From the NCBI RefSeq assembly GCF_910583865.1, contig NZ_CAJTYX010000021.1:1-49416 (forward strand): a stretch of DNA of 49,416 nt. Direction: 5' to 3'. A program made the position numbers and the translations under genes. The notes under the pieces were generated by a model. It made no database searches and was not told where the DNA came from. It was given only the letters and a program-made list of their open reading frames with translations. This DNA comes from an uncultured Muribaculum sp. (GTDB lineage: Bacteria; Bacteroidota; Bacteroidia; Bacteroidales; Muribaculaceae). Numbering within the stretch: the first letter of the stretch is position 1; the number at the start of each line of letters is the position of its first letter. This document shows, in pieces, positions 35,601-42,030 of the stretch.

Positions 35601-35683
35601 TAGGATTTCTGACTCCCGGTGTTTACATCCTGAATGTTAAAACGAATGGCCAATCTATAGTGAAAAAAGTCGTCAAGCTATAG
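29606..35683 (+). CDS. giant multidomain T9SS surface protein
   Basis: A 2025-residue exported protein. After a signal peptide (cleavage near residue 19) come two InlB B-type repeats (about 28-110 and 125-200) joined by Y-N-P-x-x-P-x-D-P linkers, an LRR_5 segment (about 225-340), carboxypeptidase-regulatory-like beta modules (about 480-640), and a long region with few recognised domains. Residues about 1290-1500 are helical with a glycine-rich hydrophobic stretch (N-V-A-G-N-I-A-S-L-G-V-G-K-L-I-G). An Asp-rich linker near residues 1518-1540 precedes Ig-like modules, a chitobiase-like module (Y-Y-T-I-D-G-S) near 1890, and a type A sorting tail (G-V-Y-I-L-N-V, V-K-K-V-V-K-L). Function unknown; adhesion or delivery of the helical region are possibilities. 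AT-rich like its operon partner. Confidence 0.83.
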   Translation: MKHLALFIVAILYCVTGFAQGGYDPENPGDPNPYRRLTVLASPKAGGSVGTYNDSQVGVGQTVSCYANENKYYDFVHWLKNGEIVSTESNYSFVMPDENVEIVAVFELHYNPESPDDPQEARPSHRITLTASPGKGGRFNSPVFKLCEGDTAHIYAYPNEGYRFEEWLLDGALVSTKNPLQIKMTDRDLHYTARFSYNPINPTDPSVNLFNPGTGEMVVDRFEQGYLSSAISRLLNDDYEYSSIQSLLVSGMMDGSDFGVMYNLSNCAVIDLSRTNGYAGIPSYAFESMTALTDLLLPSCINSIGRYAFQDCKNLSVITCYAVIPPSLEYGVFDGVDRSVVIKVPSQSVDLYKNAQGWKDFTILPADANVFSISVSLPQDAKDGRYKNMGIELLNTSNGQRYKYLITDKAEYVFGNLLSSTKYSVSVKNTKNEILGEISDLEIIDKDLTVAFRNLRQPQNVSVKVMTPAGNDVTSETTIKWFNDANELLHQGSTLVGVLENSVVSYDVILPQHLQQFYIQPSSQTITVSGQNALACTLEELGKSILKGKICDTDDNVINTAIITISKKINGTYSNSEIAQCDDNGNYELEVPDVPLKVTVSANGHISQTKELEAASIGLGDIQLEKITGITIIPSYSIQKVDTEGEETQNSNWLIDDTNVAYRVENPDGNEIPGCVYQSGVIVLPESINMGDQLNIVAYSKSNQFKDTRQSIVVTSKNTYVTIPIVKYGGVDITANCDATTSNICLLYNADGKQVGKAALRNNSASFFNLPDGKYSIVSMRKSELLGSVTNLSSLRQTQLEQGSDYLLSNVDVTSGKISNVVIGNIPDLDEAKMYYTNNRETYFMSNKTQLTIGNYVTLKTKITVKDEYADMIDAATLVVDIPSNCEFVDNSIISGSGYLGYEYADNRLTIPIQNLSDAVRFCVVPIEGGTCKPNAFVKLIVDNQEVLQPIGSAYFEAQNFNLAAPKKTSKTTIAVRGTATADSEVKIYDNDRLVGTTYSMPNGEWAMKISLVKPYSFSLHHIHAEITNSEGRRLLTETRTVDYNQSYADLSTITMAYGKERFVFDQINGRTNVSNYIYWVHPDEHGYQPTPKFTFIADFTNNNLDVISNVLFKVKMLNGSIRYLSGEYNEISGNWVATSSFSETQAPVNVACDFDVAIDENVYCEEAFNDQISGLINATNHLLEEFENNVSLTANIDEDDRFEGYLVYGNYRLPYSVMSLDYDDVYGRLMNEKQFYMYEIEGDKIFYNIESTDTKMIYTVADSNEKMALSIMVGVDDVQNNGMKRAINWDWIRPMRESFNNGSFLRHFSGGMGILLDIFSMAEYINVRGDFNLMMDNAVKYANKFEQLNANTKDLILAQCKNGDYRLGRTQMQLADIDRLYLRDRTSEFSDRYYQYLTDYKWALGWNVAGNIASLGVGKLIGKADKFIKGKGECVIRWYNRHINNTANADVVAETMTNSLGIAYNAVQNGVSETINPAFYDFDGVRDKLWLWSNTEFLSISNEYSDLDEKIKRAYHNCPEDEQEDDDNDDDGGNDDDDFPTPPIIPSIDPSGYVYEAVPSNRISGVTATAYYKQQDEDMYGDITETAVVWDAAPFGQENPLTTDAQGMYAWDVPAGMWQVRFEKDGYEAAQSEWLPVPPPQLDVNIAMTQAKQPEVKAVHAYSDGVTIEFDKFMLPSTMTLGNIIVTQDGRMIDGNIVASDIEMDINGNSFCSKIEYKPATPFAEGIATVFVSKAVKSYANINMGEDFMQTFSIEPRISDIEVIRNIDVYSGSTVTVDASILPSTAAQGKTVTIESLNPLIATVSIEQVEIGGNGNISFDISGLIIGSTGIKLSIEDYDIDVTIGVNVMTPREEPQVATPRASIESGEVMVGTEVYLSCETENASIYYTIDGSCPCDVDRILYTGAPIVITTDVTLKVIAEADGMIESEIAEYQYTVNPSGIGDIQINNDLSIYPLPLGEYLNISNGDIAIDSVSMFDINGKMILHSDKSEKQVSLKVGFLTPGVYILNVKTNGQSIVKKVVKL

Positions 35684-35709
35684 ACCGATATTATAATCCT
35701 ATTACACAG

Positions 35710-35755
35710 CGGCATAGGCTACAATCTTTTTGAGGTTGTAGCCTATGCCGTATAA
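35710..35755 (+). terminator. terminator of the surface-protein operon
   Basis: A perfect 15-bp stem (35710-35724 with 35736-35750) with an 11-base T-rich loop, 26 bases after the stop codon. It could also serve the convergent minus-strand gene ending at 35808. Confidence 0.8.
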
Positions 35756-35807
35756 AAACATTACAATTCTTTATTTGAGCAATAGAGTTGCCGTGGCTAC
35801 GTAGGGG

Positions 35808-36566
35808 TCAGTCGCGGCGGCGGTAGATGAAGCGGGCGAGGCCGAAGATGTAGCGGCGGAAGCCGGGACGGTAGGCGAGCACGCGGTCGAACCATGGCGT
35901 GTGGGAGCAGACGAACTTAACGACCAGGCCGACATAGACCATGGCGAAAAGCGTGCCGGGGCCGATCACATTCCATGCCCAGCGCCCGAAAAAGAGGTAG
36001 CTGCTCGCCACGGCCAACACGACGAGGGTGGTGTCGACATAAATCTTTATCTGCGCGAACTGTCGGCCCGAAACACGGCTGATGGCCACCGGCAGCCCCT
36101 CGCCGGGCATCGTGACCGAGCCGCACCTCACTTCAAACGCTATACCTATACCCATCACCGTGCACCCGGCCAGCTGGGTGAGTATGCATGCCGCCAGAGT
36201 GTCACACGCCAGAGCCGACGTCAGCCGCATGTTGAGGTCGATGAGCCACCCGAAAACCCACCCTATCAGCAGCTGGAACAGCTGCACGGCCTCAAACCGG
36301 CGACGCAGTACGACTAACTGCAAGAACACGAATATGAAATTCATCACTATGGTGTAGCCGCCCACCGAAAGAGGTGGCATGATACCGTCGGCGCCCGCTA
36401 TCGAGCATGACAGCGGCAACGACGAGATGACGCTGCTGCCGAGATCCGACTTTATGCACAACGCGACTCCCAGAGTCATAAGGAAAAGAGAGAACAACAG
36501 TAGAACATGTTGCCAGACGAACGCAACCACACGGTCTTTCGCCGGCATATTAAGCGATACTGACAT
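35808..36566 (-). CDS. YczE/YitT-like integral membrane protein (DUF6198)
   Basis: A 252-residue membrane protein with about five to six hydrophobic helices. The first carries M-T-L-G-V-A-L-C-I-K-S-D-L-G-S-S, and a later loop V-R-C-G-S-V-T-M-P-G-E-G-L-P-V-A-I matches the YczE/YitT-type family, whose function is unsettled. The C-terminus is basic (R-R-Y-I-F-G-L-A-R-F-I-Y-R-R-R-D). The gene is GC-rich like the housekeeping genes. Its ATG at 36564-36566 lies exactly at the edge of the inverted-repeat element 36565-36732, so the element's insertion has replaced its original upstream region or supplies it; no TAnnTTTG is visible upstream on this strand. Confidence 0.82.
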   Translation of the reverse strand: MSVSLNMPAKDRVVAFVWQHVLLLFSLFLMTLGVALCIKSDLGSSVISSLPLSCSIAGADGIMPPLSVGGYTIVMNFIFVFLQLVVLRRRFEAVQLFQLLIGWVFGWLIDLNMRLTSALACDTLAACILTQLAGCTVMGIGIAFEVRCGSVTMPGEGLPVAISRVSGRQFAQIKIYVDTTLVVLAVASSYLFFGRWAWNVIGPGTLFAMVYVGLVVKFVCSHTPWFDRVLAYRPGFRRYIFGLARFIYRRRD

Positions 36567-36732
36567 AAGTAAGTCGTGAAATATTAGTTTATACCAATCT
36601 TGTCGTTGCTATGGCGATATTTCGCCTTACTCCGCAGTTACAGAGCTACGGCTATGCGCCTTGTCGTAAGCCGGAATCTCATCCATATCAACCTCCAATC
36701 TTGATATAAACCAATATCCACGACTTACTTAT
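36565..36732. mobile_element. 168-bp MITE-like element with terminal inverted repeats
   Basis: The ends, 36565-36593 and 36705-36732, are imperfect inverted repeats (14 bases identical at the tips, then mismatches and one indel). CCAATCTTG also occurs as a direct repeat just inside each end (near 36594 and 36695). The interior holds a small GGCGA/TCGCC hairpin and no open frame. Size and structure fit a non-autonomous element; no transposase is present and no clear target duplication is seen. Confidence 0.55.
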
Positions 36733-36792
36733 ATATGATGGTTTATAATGTGCTCCACGGTGCATCCGCGCACCGGAAGGACGGTTCTTTTC

Positions 36793-36818
36793 CTATAAAA
36801 AAGCATCCCGCTCAGTCG
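36793..36818 (-). terminator. intrinsic terminator of tRNA-Glu
   Basis: GCATCCCGCTC and its complement form an 11-bp stem with a 4-base loop; on the minus strand it is followed by TTTTTTATAGG. It lies about 20 bases beyond the tRNA 3' end. Confidence 0.85.
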
Positions 36819-36838
36819 AGCGGGATGCCTTGGGTGAG

Positions 36839-36911
36839 TAGTGAATCCGGGAATCGAACCCGGGTCTCCACCGTGAGAGGGTGGCGTGCTAGGCCACTAC
36901 ACTAAATCACC
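36839..36911 (-). tRNA. tRNA-Glu (anticodon CUC)
   Basis: A 73-base tRNA on the minus strand without encoded CCA. The anticodon stem CCACC/GGTGG encloses CTCTCAC with CTC (36875-36877); the T arm CCGGG-TTCGATT-CCCGG and the D stem GTGT/GCAC are good. The acceptor is weaker: GGTGATT with ATTCACT includes a G-T pair at position 1-72 and a T-T mismatch at 6-67. Decodes GAG. Confidence 0.92.
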
Positions 36912-36940
36912 ATTTGTTTTGTTTGTTGCTTTCAACACTG

Positions 36941-36971
36941 CAAAGGTACGCATTATTTCTCATCCTCCAAA
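36941..36971 (-). promoter_or_regulatory. tRNA-Glu promoter
   Basis: On the minus strand, TTTG (36971-36968), a 19-base spacer, and TACCTTTG (36948-36941), about 30 bases before the tRNA. This is a consensus-quality match. Confidence 0.78.
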
Positions 36972-37051
36972 TTTTTTCTACTATTTTTTTCATGGCTACG
37001 CGATTTTTGTATCCCTTACAAGTTTAACACATGTTAATCATGATATTTCAC

Positions 37052-37083
37052 TTGCATACATGATTGTTATTATTGTATATTTG
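37052..37083 (+). promoter_or_regulatory. promoter of the phage-derived gene pair
   Basis: TTG at 37052-37054, a 21-base spacer, and TATATTTG at 37076-37083. The leader contains ATCTTATCACA (37112-37122) ending 3 bases before the ATG. Both signals are host-type. Confidence 0.65.
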
Positions 37084-37125
37084 CAAAGTCAAAAAAAACA
37101 AAACTACTTTTATCTTATCACACTT

Positions 37126-39600
37126 ATGAAAAAACACATAATCGAGGCAACGCTGCCTGGGCCGCGCGACGAGCAGTGCTCGGCACAGAACCTGCGACAA
37201 TCCTCGCCCGGCTCACCGTTGACGCCAGTAGGCCCTCCCGAACGCCTTTGTCCCGACACCGGCATGCCGCTCACGTCGTGGACGCATGCCGACGGCTCCG
37301 TCACCCACTTCTTCCAGACCGACTCGCTCGTGCTCCACACGATTCCCGCCTCCGGAGGCTCACCGACTACCGTCGGCCCGCTCCCGGGACGCGCCACAGC
37401 CGCCATCGCCATCCCCGGCGGCATCTGCATCCTCACACCCGGAGGCACTATAATCTGCCGACCCACCACCGACGGCGCATGGTCGCTCTCACCCGCCGCC
37501 GCCGACTATCCGGCAGTGGCCATAGCCCCCTCCTCCGCACGCACATACACAGCCTACACCCCGGCCATGACGCTCCGCGGCACATACCCCGCATGGAGCG
37601 GCCCGCTCGACAAGAGCGACATAGCCATGCTCGGCAACGCCCTCCTCGACACCCTCCGCCGGGCCGAAGCCGACACCATCGCCGACGGATGCTGCGCCGC
37701 ACCAATAATAGCATGGTATCGTCTGCGCGACAGTGCCGGCAATGAAATCCACCGCTCCGTCCCCGTGCTCGTGACCACCGGAGGCCTCCAAGGCCCGGAG
37801 CATGTCGACACCAAAGTGAGCGTCGACTCAGGCGCCTTCCGCCATGTGGCCTCCGTCCCGGTAAGCGTCACCGGCTTCCGGATCAGCCTGCACGTCAACC
37901 GCGCCGACATCCTCGCGGCACACCGCCATGCCGCGTCGCTCGAACTGCTCATGACCCCTCCACTCGATCTCGTCGACTACACCGGCACACCCTACATCAC
38001 CCGCCCGTCGCACACCGCCACCGAGGGTAGCCTGCGCATCGAAATGCCGCGCCTTCCACGCCACCGGACCATACTGCCCGCGCTGCTCGACCGCCTCGAT
38101 GAACTGTCGGAGACGGTAGCCGTGGTGCCCGACCCGTTCGACCCCGACGGCCCGCTCGCCGCCGAGTCGCCACACCTTCCGGACATCTCCGCAGACCTGT
38201 CGCCCGAACAGGCACAGGCCATCATCCTGCGGGCACTGAAACGTGCGCCACAAGCCACATCCACACCCGGGATAATCCGCGAGACATCGCTTCCCCACTC
38301 CTTCACGGCGGCCCGCGCACTGCTCGCAGGCGACATCGTCGCGTTCGCCGACATCACCCCCGTCCATGCCCTCCCCGCCGCGCCCCACGTACTGTGGCTC
38401 ACCGGCAACGGCTACGGCGCATGGCGCGCGAAGATGCGCGTCAGCCTCCTCGCCGCCGACGGATCCACCGAGCAGCTTTGCTCCGAATCGGCAGGCGAAG
38501 GGCCACTCCCCACAGCCCTGATGCCCCTGCTGGCCTACCCCCATCCCGGCGCATTCCGCATCGACATCGAGCTGACCACACCCGCCGGCACGGTAGAGCG
38601 CTCGTTCCCGCTAACCTCCACGCCCGCATCGCTCTGGGCATGCCACATCACCGACTCCCTCGCGCCGATCGACATATCGACATTCGCCCCGGTATCCTCG
38701 ACGATGCGCCCCGCCACCCTACGCCAACCCGTGCGCCATCCTTCCACGATGGTCGTGGCCGACGCCACGTCGCCGTTCTCACCCTCCGGCTGCTGCAACG
38801 TAGGCTCAGGATCCGTCGCAGCCATCACCGAGGCCCCGCGCTCCACAGCCGGACTCGCTTTCGGACGACGCCACCTCTACGCGTTCACCTCCGAGGGCAT
38901 CCATACCGTCAGCGTCAGCGCCTCCATGCGCCTCGCCGTATCGCTTGTCGCCCGCGAGGCAGTGACATCGCCCGAGGCAGTGGCCACCGGCCACGACGGC
39001 GTGTACGCGGCAACCGGCCATGGCGTCATACGCATGAACGGCATCAACGCCACAACCGTCCACCCCGGCCGCTTCGCCGCCATCGGCTACTCCCCGGCGT
39101 TCCGCGAGCTGTGGTGCCTCCCGGCCTCCGGAGCGGCGAAGCCCCGTCCGGTGATAATCACCCGCGACGGTGGCGTCTACACACGCACAGACATCCTCCC
39201 CCTGGCCTTCTCGCGCACGGCATCGACACTCCTCGTCGCCGACGCCGAAGGCATCGCCGACGCATCAGTAGAGAGTGACAGCCCTTTCGAGGAGATTGCC
39301 GTGGTCTGGAGCCGGCGCATATGCATGCCCGACGCTCCGGTGCCGCGCGTCCATTCCATGACGGCTCTCATGGCCGCCGACGACGCCGAAATATCCATCG
39401 ACCTGCTCGGCGACAACGGCGTACCCAAGCCCCACCGGTTCGCCGGACTGTCGGTGGCCGGAGAAATCACCGCCCCGCTCTATCTCCCCGTCATAGCGCA
39501 CCCCCACCGCTACGTCACCCTGCGCCTCTCCGGACGCGTGTCGGCCGACGCGTCGATAACCTCGTTCCGCATGCTCACCACCAAATCATTCTTCCTATGA
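37126..39600 (+). CDS. phage tail nozzle/stabilisation-like protein
   Basis: An 824-residue protein without signal peptide. The N-terminal half is beta-rich and Pro/Thr/Ala-rich. Residues about 540-720 match, by eye, the conserved part of structural proteins in Bacteroidales prophages: S-P-F-x-P-S, G-S-G-S-V-A-A-I, then L-Y-A-F-T-S-E-G-I-H-T-V-S-V, R-E-A-V-T-S-P-E-A-V and a T-G-H-G-V-I-R-M-N-G repeat like the 'later D-R-G-I' step. This suggests a beta-propeller of the P22 gp10/tail-nozzle kind; the match is not certain. The ATG at 37126 is chosen over upstream in-frame sequence, which crosses tRNA-Glu. The stop overlaps the terminase start (ATGA, 39597-39600). Codon use is high-GC like host housekeeping genes. 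Confidence 0.6.
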   Translation: MKKHIIEATLPGPRDEQCSAQNLRQSSPGSPLTPVGPPERLCPDTGMPLTSWTHADGSVTHFFQTDSLVLHTIPASGGSPTTVGPLPGRATAAIAIPGGICILTPGGTIICRPTTDGAWSLSPAAADYPAVAIAPSSARTYTAYTPAMTLRGTYPAWSGPLDKSDIAMLGNALLDTLRRAEADTIADGCCAAPIIAWYRLRDSAGNEIHRSVPVLVTTGGLQGPEHVDTKVSVDSGAFRHVASVPVSVTGFRISLHVNRADILAAHRHAASLELLMTPPLDLVDYTGTPYITRPSHTATEGSLRIEMPRLPRHRTILPALLDRLDELSETVAVVPDPFDPDGPLAAESPHLPDISADLSPEQAQAIILRALKRAPQATSTPGIIRETSLPHSFTAARALLAGDIVAFADITPVHALPAAPHVLWLTGNGYGAWRAKMRVSLLAADGSTEQLCSESAGEGPLPTALMPLLAYPHPGAFRIDIELTTPAGTVERSFPLTSTPASLWACHITDSLAPIDISTFAPVSSTMRPATLRQPVRHPSTMVVADATSPFSPSGCCNVGSGSVAAITEAPRSTAGLAFGRRHLYAFTSEGIHTVSVSASMRLAVSLVAREAVTSPEAVATGHDGVYAATGHGVIRMNGINATTVHPGRFAAIGYSPAFRELWCLPASGAAKPRPVIITRDGGVYTRTDILPLAFSRTASTLLVADAEGIADASVESDSPFEEIAVVWSRRICMPDAPVPRVHSMTALMAADDAEISIDLLGDNGVPKPHRFAGLSVAGEITAPLYLPVIAHPHRYVTLRLSGRVSADASITSFRMLTTKSFFL

Positions 39601-41507
39601 ATGCCTCCGACATCGACGACAACCCCGGCGGCATGACCGCCGTACTCGCCGAAAACGCACGGCGCACAGCCGCCGCGCGATGCCCCTACGACCCGGTCAC
39701 CGGCGAAGGAAGCCCGCTTACACGACTTCCCGCCACAGACCCGGACGGCAACCTCTGCCGCATACCCGCCGCGATGGCCGACGACCCGGCGCTCCCGACC
39801 ACCATCCGCGACCGCCACGCATGGTGTTCGCTGCGTTTCCGCCACGATTTCGAGTTCTGGGCCGCCACATGCGTCAGGATCAAGGACAAGCTCACCGGGC
39901 GCGACATACCCTTCACGCTCAACCGCCCGCAGCGCCGCGTGCTCGCCACACTGGAGCGGATGCGCCTGTCACAGCGTCCCGTGCGCCTCATCATGCTGAA
40001 AGCGCGCCAGTGGGGAGGCTCTACCCTCGTGCAGATGTACATGGCTTGGATCCAGTGCATTCACCACCGCAACTGGCACTCGCTCATCTGCGCCCACGTC
40101 AAGGACACCGCCGCCACCATACGCGGCATGTACACGAAGATGCTCGCCTCCTACCCCGACGAATACCGCGAGGAGGACACGGCGCTCGAATTCCGCCCAT
40201 TCGAGCGCTCGACCAACACGCGCGTCATCACCGGGCGAGACTGCCGCGTCACCGTAGGCTCCTCCGAATGCCAGGAGGCGGTGCGCGGAGCCGACTTCGC
40301 CATGGCCCATCTCAGCGAGGTGGCATTCTGGAGAGCCACGCCGTCGCAGTCACCGGAAGGATTCATCCGCGCCATCTGCGGCGGTATCGCCCGGCAGCCC
40401 GACACGCTCATCGTGCTCGAAAGCACCGCCAACGGCGTTGGCAACTACTTCCACTCCGAGTGGCTGCGCTCCGAAGCGGGACTCTCCGACAAGGTGGCGG
40501 TATTCGTCCCCTGGTACGAGATCGACATCTACGCAGCCCCCGTGCCCGACCCGGCGGAGCTGTGGGCCACGCTCTCCGACTACGAGAAGCGGCTCTGGCG
40601 GCTCGGATGCACGCTTGAGCAGATACAGTGGTACCGCGAGAAGATGCGCGAATACTCCTCCCACCATCTGATGCAGGCCGAATTCCCCACCACCGCCGCC
40701 GAGGCCTTCGCCAACACAGGCTCGGGTGTGTTCTCCACCGAGGGTATCGAGGCCCTGCGCGAGGGGTGTTCCGACAGCTACCGCCTCGGCGAGCTTTCCA
40801 CCGCCTCGCCGCTGCTGCCCGGCGCCATGCGGGTCGGCGGATTCATCGACGACCCATGCGGACACTTCAAGGTGTGGTCGCCACCCGGACCCGGTCCGGA
40901 GCGCTACGTGGTGGCGGTCGACATCGGCGGACGCACCGACCGCGCCGACTTCTCCGTGATAGCCGTCATCGACCGGGGCGCTCCCGACGGACGCCCTGCC
41001 ATAGCCGCCCAGTGGCGCGGGCATATCGACCACGACCTGCTCACCGCCAAGGCCGCCGCCATAGCCGCATGGTACGGCAACGCACTTCTTGTGGTGGAAA
41101 GCAACTCGCTTGAAAGCTCCGACTGCCCGGATGCCGACAACTCCCTTACACTCCTGTCGGCCCTCAACCGCCACTACCCCAACCTCTACCGGCGCCGTTC
41201 GCCCGACTCGGCCACGCGCTCGCTGGAGCAGCGCGTCGGGTTCCACACCAACCGCCACACCAAGGCGATGGTGATAAGCCATCTGATAAGCCTCGTCCGC
41301 GACGGGGCATACGTGGAGCGCGACGCCGACGCCTGCAACGAGCTGGCCGTCTACGAGCGTGACCCGTCAGGGCGCTACGGCGCGCGTCAGGGCTGCCACG
41401 ATGACATCGTGATGACGCGGGCCATAGGCCTGTGGGTGGCGGCGCAGATTCCCGAGCCTGTCGACCTGTCGGCCATCGGACGCCCACGTCCCCGGCGCAT
41501 ATACTGA
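39597..41507 (+). CDS. terL: phage terminase large subunit (orphan)
   Basis: A 636-residue two-domain terminase. The ATPase domain has a deviant P-loop, K135-A-R-Q-W-G-G-S-T143, lacking the usual second lysine and resembling the lambda-type form with Lys at the loop start; the Walker B/catalytic glutamate is in A-M-A-H-L-S-E241-V-A-F-W. The RNase H-like nuclease domain has V-A-V-D442-I-G-G, then V-V-E-S-N-S-L near residue 500, and the final H-D-D-I-V-M-T-R-A-I near residue 605, so all three acidic motifs are present. It cuts and pumps DNA into capsids in phages. Here no small terminase, portal, capsid, integrase or lysis gene is found; its only partner is the upstream gene, with which it overlaps by 4 bases. 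Confidence 0.85.
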   Translation: MNASDIDDNPGGMTAVLAENARRTAAARCPYDPVTGEGSPLTRLPATDPDGNLCRIPAAMADDPALPTTIRDRHAWCSLRFRHDFEFWAATCVRIKDKLTGRDIPFTLNRPQRRVLATLERMRLSQRPVRLIMLKARQWGGSTLVQMYMAWIQCIHHRNWHSLICAHVKDTAATIRGMYTKMLASYPDEYREEDTALEFRPFERSTNTRVITGRDCRVTVGSSECQEAVRGADFAMAHLSEVAFWRATPSQSPEGFIRAICGGIARQPDTLIVLESTANGVGNYFHSEWLRSEAGLSDKVAVFVPWYEIDIYAAPVPDPAELWATLSDYEKRLWRLGCTLEQIQWYREKMREYSSHHLMQAEFPTTAAEAFANTGSGVFSTEGIEALREGCSDSYRLGELSTASPLLPGAMRVGGFIDDPCGHFKVWSPPGPGPERYVVAVDIGGRTDRADFSVIAVIDRGAPDGRPAIAAQWRGHIDHDLLTAKAAAIAAWYGNALLVVESNSLESSDCPDADNSLTLLSALNRHYPNLYRRRSPDSATRSLEQRVGFHTNRHTKAMVISHLISLVRDGAYVERDADACNELAVYERDPSGRYGARQGCHDDIVMTRAIGLWVAAQIPEPVDLSAIGRPRPRRIY

Positions 41508-41689
41508 CAGCCATGAGCGTCGGCGATGCCAACATATCGCCATAAAGCACGCCTCGGTTTGAATATGCAATCATTTCACGCCCGCATACTGCAATTTGTC
41601 GTTATTGCGGTTTTTTTGGCACATTTCGCACGTATATGTGCCATAGGTTAAGTATATGTTAAAATATATTTACCATGCGATTATTTAAT

Positions 41690-41697
41690 TATATTTG
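41690..41697 (+). promoter_or_regulatory. -7 element of the 2-oxoacid oxidoreductase operon
   Basis: TATATTTG at 41690-41697, 60 bases before the ferredoxin-subunit ATG. A 7-bp GGAAGCC/GGCTTCC hairpin (41711-41729) lies in the leader. The rest of the gap 41508-41757 is AT-rich with no gene seen. Confidence 0.6.
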
Positions 41698-41757
41698 CTG
41701 TCGGAATTCCGGAAGCCATACAGGCTTCCCGTGAAAGGATAAAACATAATCAAAGAT

Positions 41758-41988
41758 ATGGCAAAAGTATTTGGAGCTGTGATTATCGACACCGACCGCT
41801 GCAAGGGGTGCGACCTCTGCGTGGTGGCATGTCCCGTCGACGTGCTCGCGCTTCAGGGCAAAGATGTAAACGACCGTGGATACCACTTCGCCTACACCGC
41901 GCGTCCCGAGGCGTGCATCGGATGCGCCAACTGCGCCACGGTGTGTCCCGACGGGTGCATCGAGGTATATCGCGCCATCGAGAAGTAG
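41758..41988 (+). CDS. 2-oxoacid:ferredoxin oxidoreductase, ferredoxin-like delta subunit
   Basis: A 76-residue protein with two [4Fe-4S] motifs: C15-x2-C18-x2-C21-x3-C25 and C53-x2-C56-x2-C59-x3-C63, the latter read as C-I-G-C-A-N-C-A-T-V-C-P. It passes electrons from the thiamine-dependent catalytic subunits to free ferredoxin. First gene of a four-gene operon encoding all subunits of a 2-oxoglutarate (KorDABC) or branched-chain ketoacid (VorDABC) oxidoreductase; the sequence does not tell these apart. Such enzymes are used in anaerobic ketoacid oxidation or reductive carboxylation. Confidence 0.92.
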   Translation: MAKVFGAVIIDTDRCKGCDLCVVACPVDVLALQGKDVNDRGYHFAYTARPEACIGCANCATVCPDGCIEVYRAIEK

Positions 41989-42030
41989 TGTCGTTTTCAT
42001 GTCGAATCTTGACCTTACCCTTACACATTT

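Noticed and set aside
26262..35760. tRNA-Gln as the attachment site of an integrated island
   Set aside because: No integrase and no repeat of the tRNA 3' end was found at the far side of the AT-rich block.
36839..41507. tRNA-Glu as integration site for the terminase pair
   Set aside because: The phage-derived genes lie on the 5' side of the tRNA, while integration normally uses the 3' end, and no integrase or attachment repeat is seen.
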